Positions 24,901 through 34,600 of a stretch of DNA of 64,000 bases are shown piece after piece; position 1 is the first letter of the stretch; each line of letters starts with the position of its first letter. Under the pieces are notes generated by a model. That model was given only the letters and a program-made list of their open reading frames with translations, was not told the DNA's origin and made no database searches. A program made the position numbers and the translations under genes. Source of the stretch: Protula sp. h YS-2021 (Eukaryota; Annelida; Polychaeta; Sabellida; Serpulidae); the NCBI GenBank assembly GCA_949752745.1, contig OX457032.1:15657720-15721719 (forward strand), read 5' to 3'.

Positions 24901-27900
24901 CAGCAAATTATCTTGCAATTTGAAAAAATGTAAAACATATATTACATACAAATTTTATTAAAACAACAAAATGTAAAAAGGCAAATTCAGGTGCAACTGC
25001 AATGTCTGCAATGGCAGTATCTTGTAAATAAAAATATTGATATAATGTTGTTATATGAAGCCTTATTTTTATTTGAATTTCAATAATCTGTAGAAATGCC
25101 TATTGTGCAAAATTGGCGGCAATGGTCAGACTGTAACGTTACCTGTGGCGTTGGAAAACAAAGACGTGATCGAATATGTATAGATCGACCAATTGAGTGC
25201 CGAAATAATGTAACATGTGATGATATTGAAGTAACAGAATACAAAAATTGCGACCAAGGTTGTTGTCCGGGTTTATTAGGTGAATAGTTTTTGTGCATCA
25301 TTTCATTTATATTAATTTAGATATCCAGATAATGATTAGCTGAAAACAAAAATAATTTCTATTGTGATTAGAAAAAATTCTGCTTCGCATCTTTGAAACA
25401 CAGTGAATTAATTAAAGTTAAAGAAAAGGCTTTTGGGAAATTCAGAGCCACCAGCTGTGAAAGAATGGCAGTCATGGTCACGCTGCAATGCTACATGTGG
25501 CATTGGGAAACAAATGCGTGAGAAAACTTGCATAGATCGGCCACAAGAGTGTAGAAGTAATGTCACATGCAATGACCTTGAACTGATTGAATACCGCCAC
25601 TGTGAAGTACACTGTTGTCCTAGTATATTAGGTAATTCTATGAAAACGTTCGAATCTAAAATTTAATTGGAAAGTTATTAATCACAACGAAAAATATATG
25701 CATGAGGTGATATTTTTGAAGTTTTTTCGCAATTTCTAAACAGTTAACAGAAACAATTTCCAATTTCTGCAAATTTGGGTGACATAGACCCATTCATATT
25801 ACACTTCGCTATTGTAATGACGATGGTGAATTACTTTTTTTATAAACCCAGCCCACTCAAAAGCTATTCGTGCGTATCAGGGGAACAGAATGTTTTTTGG
25901 ATGAGCCATTTAAAAATGTATCTTGCTGCATCTCAATAAAGTACTGATTATGAAGTTAACAAATGGCTTAGAAGAAGCTGAGATCAGTACCTTGCTTTAC
26001 TATCTGGAGTTGAACTATTTCTGCATAATGTATACTCTCATAAGTGTGTAAGAGAAATTCTTTATATAAACATAATTAATAAATTGATCATAGATAAGAC
26101 ATTATCTATCCGCAGGAATTCCTATTGTACAAGATTGGCAACAGTGGTCAGAGTGCAGCGTTACCTGTAGTATTGGGAGACAAACGCGTGAAAGACCATG
26201 TACGGATTTGCCACTTGAGTGCAGAAGAAATGTAACATGCAATGATCTTGAACTAATAGAATACAAAGAGTGTGATCGAGGTTGTTGCTCCGGTATATCG
26301 GGTAATTAGAATCGATTCCTATCATAGAGTCTAAGCAACAGTTACTCAAAGTCTATAGCCAACTGAATATTTTTAAGACAAAAACAATAATGGCTATGAC
26401 TTCCACAGTATGTCTTGAATATAAATGGTTATCAAATCCAATGCTGATAAGAATTGAAATGAAGTTTACAGTAAAACATATGCTATATTGTTGATATTAT
26501 AGAACCCCCTGTTGTGAAAGAATGGCAACAATGGTCAGCATGCAATGTTTCCTGTGGGATTGGTCAACAGATGCGTGAGAAAATCTGCGTAGATCGACCA
26601 CTCAAGTGTAGGAGTAATGTGACATGTAATGATCTAGAACTGAGAGAATATCGCTATTGTGAAGGCGGTTGCTGCCCTGGTGTATTAGGTAGTTTAAGAT
26701 TCCGCTACGTAAATTTAATTATGTAACTTCCTGAATATTCCAATTATATTTATACGATTTACATTTTTTTTAATATTAATGCTTTGCTTTGTTTGTAAAC
26801 GTTGGTGCTGTCGTAAAATACGTAAGTTGTGATACGTCTGTAGCATGTTATTAATATTTTTTGGAGTGGCTTAAATAGAAATGTATGTTTTCCTATTTTT
26901 ATGTATAAGGATTTCAAAAGTGAAGTTTAAAATCTTCAGGTCTACCTATCGTACAAAATTGGCGACAATGGTCAGAATGTGACGTAACCTGTGGCATAGG
27001 AACACAAACGCGTGATAGACTCTGTACAGACAGGCCTTTGGAGTGCAGAAGTAACATAACGTGCAGTGACTTTGAACTTGTAGAATATAAAGAGTGCGAT
27101 CGAGACTGTTGTCCAGGGGTATTAGGTAAGTATTTTTAATTTGCTATGTCAGCGTATTTGTCTATAATAATTCTTGTAGTGGCTAAAAAAGCTATCTAAT
27201 GCATGATTAATTACCTGTTTATGTAACAATTCATTGTCTATAAGAGTGAAAAAAAAAACAGGAAATCACTAATAATATATAACATGAAATATAACGTAAA
27301 AGCATGATATATTTGTTGATAATTTAGAACCGCCAGTTGTTAAAGCATGGCAACATTGGTCGAGTTGCAATGTTTCCTGTGGCATTGGGCAACAGGTGCG
27401 TGAGAAAATCTGTGTAGATCGACCACCAGAGTGCAGGAGTAATGTAACATGCAATGACCTAGAACTGACAGAATACCGTTTTTGTGAGGGAGGCTGCTGC
27501 CCTGGCATTTTAGGTAGCTTGCTTACACTCAATATTTTCTGAATATTATTATAATTAAATTAGTTGAATGTAACAATTCGTTGTGTTTATAAAGGGTTTT
27601 GATATTTGTATGAATTAATCGCATACTGGTTTAGAAGCTAGAAAGTAACAAAAAGTTGGTGTTTTTCTGCTTAGCACAAAAAGACAATTGTCGTAAGGTT
27701 GCTAACTTTTGAAATGAGTCAGTTATGATGGTTGCTGCACACCATTGTAATCAGATCATCAACACAGATCAGCGCTTTTTATACATCCTATTTTTCTAAT
27801 TGAAGAAATTTCTTTCAAAATTTCTAAATAACAGGAATGCCTATTGTACAACGTTGGCGGCAATGGTCGGATTGTGATGTTACGTGTGGCGTAGGAAAAC

Positions 27901-30900
27901 AAATGCGTGACAGAATTTGTATAGACAGGCCATTTGAGTGTAGAAATAATGTAACATGTGATGATATTCAACTGGTAGAATACAAAGACTGCGATCAAGG
28001 CTGTTGCCCAGGTGTATTAGGTAAACGTAGTTACTCTTGAAAAGTTTCGCTTTCCTACAAAACATTTCACCGTTGTCTCTGTTCTTTTCAAATCGCTTCC
28101 GCAAAAGAGGATTAGCTAGAAGGCCGACAGTTTAAGTGAGTTTAGGAGGCATCCAGTTGTGTTCTGTGCGAAATTTTGGGCAGAAAGATGCCTAAGGTGT
28201 TATTTGTTATGGATAACAACTTTATGCCACACATCAAAGAATATAAAGCATATGTGTAGCTAGCTGGTTCAGCTTAGTGGGCTGCGTTGTCAGCAACCAG
28301 TAGCTGTTGCTGCAGGACTGGGGCGTACAAAAAGTCAATGAGGACTTCCGTAGCAGGGGGGGGGGGGTAGATAAAAGGGTAAGATATATTGCCAATACTG
28401 TGCTATAATACATTTTAAAAGGCCGAATGACCAAAAATAGCTCAATTAGTTTATTGCACTGAAACATCAGTTGAATTATTTAAAACTTTTAGTTGTTCTG
28501 TAAATATTACAATGTAAAAGTTTTGTGTTTCCAAGTGTCTCACTTCACTTAGAAAAAAAAGAGGGTCGAGTTTTTGAATTTACTTTTGTTTGTTTATTTT
28601 TGTATCTGTTTTGTACACTATCTAATAAGAACTTAAGCAACCATTTAATGTCCGACTAGAGACAAAAGACAAAAATTAGACACGAATAATAATTGGCATA
28701 AAATATAAGGTAAAAGCATGATCCATTTGTTGATAATTTAGAGCCTCCTGTTGTGATAGAATGGAAACCATGGTCAACTTGCAATGTTTCCTGTGGTATT
28801 GGTGAACAGAAGCGCGTCAGAACCTGCATAGATCGGCCACCGGAGTGCAGGAGTAATGTTACATGTGATGACCTTGAGTTAACAGAATACCGCTACTGTG
28901 AAGGAGGATGCTGTCCTGGTATTTTAGGTATTTGTCTGACATGTCAACATAAAATTGGCAGTGAAAAAATAAAATAGAAATGGTACGTGTTGGGGAGGTT
29001 TTCTGAGGGACGTTTTAGCATTCAAAGTAATCACTGTATTTTTGGCACGATGACTAGTAAACTGCAGAATTTACACCCATTGAATATATGTGTGAAAATA
29101 TCGTTAATTATGTTATTTGTGTGAGTTGCCTGTAATATTATGCTGTGTTTATATATTTTATAGATGTGTCATTTGGTCGTAACGACACATCTATAAAAAG
29201 ATACTCAAAAAGATAAATATATTATGGTTACTATCTTTTGAAATGTGTTAATTTTGTACATCCCGCATACCGCTTTGACTTCTTCAATGATTCAGCACGA
29301 GAACTTGTTATGTTCGCATGGCCCAAAAGTGTTATTAGGTCTTACTTAAAAAGTGTTATTAGGTCTTACTTAACAGGTAAATTTAACTTGATACACATGG
29401 CGTCAGATTAAGGGTAGGGGATGTTGTTTCATGAATTTAATAGCAAAGGCATGTTTATTATCCAACAAAATTTTTAAAATGTTTTGTTTGAAAATTGGCG
29501 TGTGAAGGAAAATAATAGCAGGACTCGATTTATAGCTTTAAAAGGCTACTTCGTTTTTGTGGACAAAAAAGTGCTTTTTCAAACTACAGGAATGCCTATT
29601 GTACAACACTGGCGGCAATGGTCGGATTGTGATGTTACGTGTGGAGTAGGAAAACAAATGCGAGATAGAATCTGTATAGAAAGGCCATTTGAGTGCCGAA
29701 ATAATGTAACATGCGATGATATTCAACTGGTAGAATATCAAGACTGTGGACAACGTTGCTGTGATAGCGTATTAGGTGAACAGATTATTTGAGTTTGTCA
29801 TTAAAAGTTGCCAGCTGGTGAGAAACGGACCACCAGAGCTGCTCTGAACCTTTCTTCATACAACGAGAAAAACAAAAGAAACGAAAAATAATTTCTCCTC
29901 GAAAATTGATTGGTCTCGTATAACAGATGAAGGAAGCTGAAAAGTAAAAATCTTACATGTTTTAATAATTCAGAGCCACCGGTTGTGAAAGAATGGCAAC
30001 AATGGTCAATCTGTGATGCTTCGTGCGGCATTGGTCAACAGATACGCGAGAGAACCTGCATTAATCGACCACTTGAATGTAGAAATAATGGAACATGTAA
30101 TGACCTTGAACTGACAGAATATCGTTACTGTGTAGTGGGCTGCTGTCCTGGTATATTTGGTATGTTTTAATATTTAATTAAATGTTTAGTAAATACATAT
30201 GCTACCATGTCCTGGCTTTACACGAATTTTAGTTTATTTACATTTCTATTGAACCCCCGATTACTAGACATTTTAAAAATATTTCTTTAACAATTATTGA
30301 CAGCTTATCCACAGAAAACTACCCATGAAGTGTATCAGATTCTATGGGTACTATTCACAGATTGACACAACGTTAGCAATATTCATATGGTCAGCAAACA
30401 AAATATGCTATGGAGCACTTTGCATATGTTAGTAATAACCTAACGAATAGTCAAGGGACTAAGACAGATCCTTGCGAGATACCACATGATATTGTGGTGT
30501 ATTCTCACAGAACAAAAAGACAGTAAGGCAGTATGTCAAAGGCATTATGATCATAAATTCTCTGACTATATGATGCAGATTTATTCACCACCTTCAGCAA
30601 ATACCAAGGATGTCGAATCTTTCATTAGACGATTAATTTGCATAATTTTGAATCAACGCGCAAGTTATCTTAGAGTATTGTATCTGTAGAAGTTAAAGTT
30701 TTGGTTTCTTTACACTTTTCCATGTGCAGCATTGTAAAGACAGAACGGAATATCCCTTATACCGACATCTCGCCAATCTGTAGACCCCGAAAAAGTACTT
30801 TCCATAGTACAGAATGCATACAAGTTTAACGTTAAATTTTTGGATTAATTTTTAAACGATATATTGATTGATGTTTCAGAACGGCCTGTTATTCAAGCAT

Positions 30901-31597
30901 GGCAAAAGTGGTCACAGTGCAGTGCTACCTGCGGCCCTGGATCTCAGAGACGCACAAGAGAGTGCCTAGATCAACCAGCTGACTGCAGGACTAACGTCAC
31001 TTGTGACGTCATCGATGTCAGCCAAGAACGTGACTGCCAAGTGGGATGTTGCCCTGGTAACCGGAAATATGTCTTTTTTAGTTTTTTTTTATTTGTAAAC
31101 ATGTTTTCTGTAATAACACCTAAGATTTGTTTGTTGACTGTGTGTATAGTTGCGAGACCACTCAAACTATATTATATATGACATTTTATTTGAAAATGTT
31201 AGCCAATGATAGCTTAGAAATGCAAGAGGTTTCTACTTCAAACTTGATCAAAACTAAGTAAATGGGAGATGAGCTTTCTATCGCCTTTTTACCCATACAA
31301 GAAACGCCCACGCTGTCACCCTGGAGGGAATGGGGACCGTGCCCTGTGACCTGTGGATCGGGCATACGCGAAAGGCAGAGGTCGTGCAGTGCCGAATGCC
31401 AGGCTATCTGTGACACCCAAGTGTTGCTGGAGAGCAAGCCGTGCATGGCCGGCTGCTGCGTGGGTCAGTGCCTGTATTTTCTTTATTCTGAGTTACATAC
31501 ATTACATACATTTACAAATGTCTGTCAGAAACATGAAGTGACTCATTAGATACTTAGATCCACAAATTTCCAAATGCAATACTTCTTCTTCTCTTCT

Positions 31598-31693
<96 letters not shown>

Positions 31694-34600
31694 TTCTTCT
31701 TCTTCTTCTTATTCTTCTTCTTCTAATTATTAATATTATTGTTATTATTATTATCATTATTGTTATTGTTTATTTTGACAGGAGAGCCGACACTCAGTGA
31801 GTGGGGCACCTGGGGAGCTTGCAGTGCTGCCTGCGGCCCTGGGCATCGTACGCGGTACAGGTCGTGCGTCGCGGAATGTGGGGTCATCTGCGACACGGAG
31901 CTGCTCTCGCAGAACCGTAGCTGTAATTCAAGTTGCTGTGACGGTGAGTTCATGTTGGCGTTACTGGATGGCACCTAAAGAACAAGCCATTTGAACGATG
32001 CTCAGATACTGTTGTCGGCTCCGGGGGCTATGTTTTGTTGCATTCTTCGAACATAAGATACAAAAAGGCTAAAAATAAGCACGTTAACGGCGATAAGTGG
32101 TTCACAAGTAATTAACTTCGGAACACCTTTTCCCATCCCTCATCCTACTATCCCTCAACCAACTGTAAATACTGAATCAACGACAATACAGGGTTCGTTG
32201 TCTCAGGATGACTTCAGCATGGATGGCTTCCGTATGAATGGCTTCGGCATGGGTGACTTCCGTATGGATGGCTTCCGCATATATGACTACCGTATGGATG
32301 ACTTCCGCTTGGATCACTTCCGCATGGTTGACTTCCGTATCGATGACTTACGCATGAATAACTTCCTATTGATGACTTCCACACGGATGACTTCCGTATG
32401 GATGACTTCTGTATGGATGACTTCCGTATGGATAACTTCCGCATGTTTGACTTACGCATGGATGACTTTCTATTGATGATTTCCGCACGGATGACTTCCG
32501 TATATATGACTTCCGTGTGGATGACTTCCGTTTGGATAATTTCGGCATGGATGACTTCCGTATTAATGACTTCCACATTGATGATTTCTGTTTGGATGAC
32601 TTCCGTTTGGATGACTTCCATATAAATGTCTTCCGTGTGGATGACTTCCGCATGGATGACTTCCGTTTGGATGATTTCGGCATAGATGACTTCCGTATTC
32701 ATGACTTCCACATGGCTGACTTCCGTATGGATGACTTGCGCATGTTTGATTTCCCCATGGATGACTTCCGTATCGAAGACTTTCGCATGGATGACTTCCG
32801 TATGGATAACTTCCGCATAGACGACTTCCGTATAGATGCATTCCGTTTGGATGATTTAGGCATGGATGACTTCCGTATTGATTATTTCTACTTGGATGAC
32901 TTCCGTTTTGATGATTTCGGCATGGATAACTTCCGTATGGATGACTTCCACATGGCTGACTTCCGTATGGATGACTTGCGCATGTTTGATTTCCGCATGG
33001 ATGACTTCCGTATCGATGACTTTGCATTGCTGACTTCCGTATGGATGACTTCCGCATGGATGACTTCCGTATGGATGACTTCCACATGGATGACTTCCAC
33101 ATGGATGACTTCCGTTTGGATGATTTGGGCATGGATGACTTCCGTATGGATGACTTCCGCATTCGGACTTCCGCATGTATGACTTCTGTATATATGACTT
33201 CCGTATGGATGACTTCCTCATGGATGACTTCCAAACGGAGGGCTTACGATGTAGCTGGATATTTGTTTCCTTTCAGAGCCTGTGTACTGGACACCATGGA
33301 CAGCCTGGTCACCATGTTCTGAATCCTGTGGGAGAGGACACACTTACAGATACAGGGAATGTAAACAAAGCGCCTGTCCCAACTCCAACGCGCAGTGCCT
33401 AGGACCCAGTATACGACAGCGGGCGTGTGTGGAGAACGATGCAGGTATGACGCAATCATCTTCACCGGCCGATTTTCACATATTGCGAATTATTTTTTGA
33501 ACGTACTTCTATGAAAAATGGAGAGAGACGACTCTATTTTCTTGTTTTTAATTTTACTTGGGGTATCCTGATTTCTTTTCAAGAGCTTTAGCTGGAAGCA
33601 AATTGATTGCCATTAGCAAGGGTTCGCGGTCACGTTCATCACTATTTGTATTTGCCAACAGGTCGGCCAAAATACTCCAAGTGGAGCCATTGGTCCTCCT
33701 GCTCTGTGTCATGTGACTACGGCTACAGGTCACGTGACAGAAAGTGTCTGTACAACGAGTGCAGCGATGGAACCGCTTGCGACGGACACGGGCTGGAGAG
33801 CGAAGGCTGTCATGTGATGCGGTGTACGACGGAGCATGTAAATGATGGTAAAAAAACTGTTATTATTTCGGTACTGTAGAGATCAGGTAACTCCAACCTC
33901 CCTAGATGGAAAGTAACTGTCTGTGAATCGAATATTCGAATTATCGAACATGAAAATATATAAGTTTATAAGTCATAGGAACATATTATATATGGAATAT
34001 TATATATTATTATTATATTATATTAATATTATTCCATATAGAAGGTCGAGCTACTGAATGTGTACTGAATGTGTACTGAATGTGTACTGAATGTGTATTA
34101 TAATTGGTTGGCAATGCATAGAAGGCTTGCATGCTTTCAGCTGTAGTCACAACGAAAGATTCGGCCACCTTGAAAATAAAAAAATTAGTCTTGTACTAAA
34201 ATACTAGATTTGTATTTAAATTTGCGTGCATGGAGTGCACATAACGACTGATGGGTAATCAGGTGTGTGCTCCTGGGGGAAGTGGCACGCCGTGTCAAGG
34301 TGTTCTGGGGCGTGCGGAAGCGGCAACCAAACAAGGCGGAGGCATTTAGAGTAAGTTGCCGTCCAAACCAATCAATCAGTCTATCAATCAATGAGCCAAC
34401 CAACCAATCAGCAACCAACCAATGAACCAACCAATCAATAAATCAATCAACGAACCAACTAATCAACCAACCATCAAACAAACCAACCATCCAACCAGTC
34501 GATCAATTTATCAATCACTGAACCAACCAACTAATCAATCAACTAACCAACCAACCAATCAATCAATTAATCAAGAACAGTATTAATAATAAATGCATAA

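Noticed and set aside
32517..33182. 221-codon MDDFR repeat protein
   Set aside because: Frame does not connect to exon V (33277), and the 15-bp unit explains the open frame on both strands.
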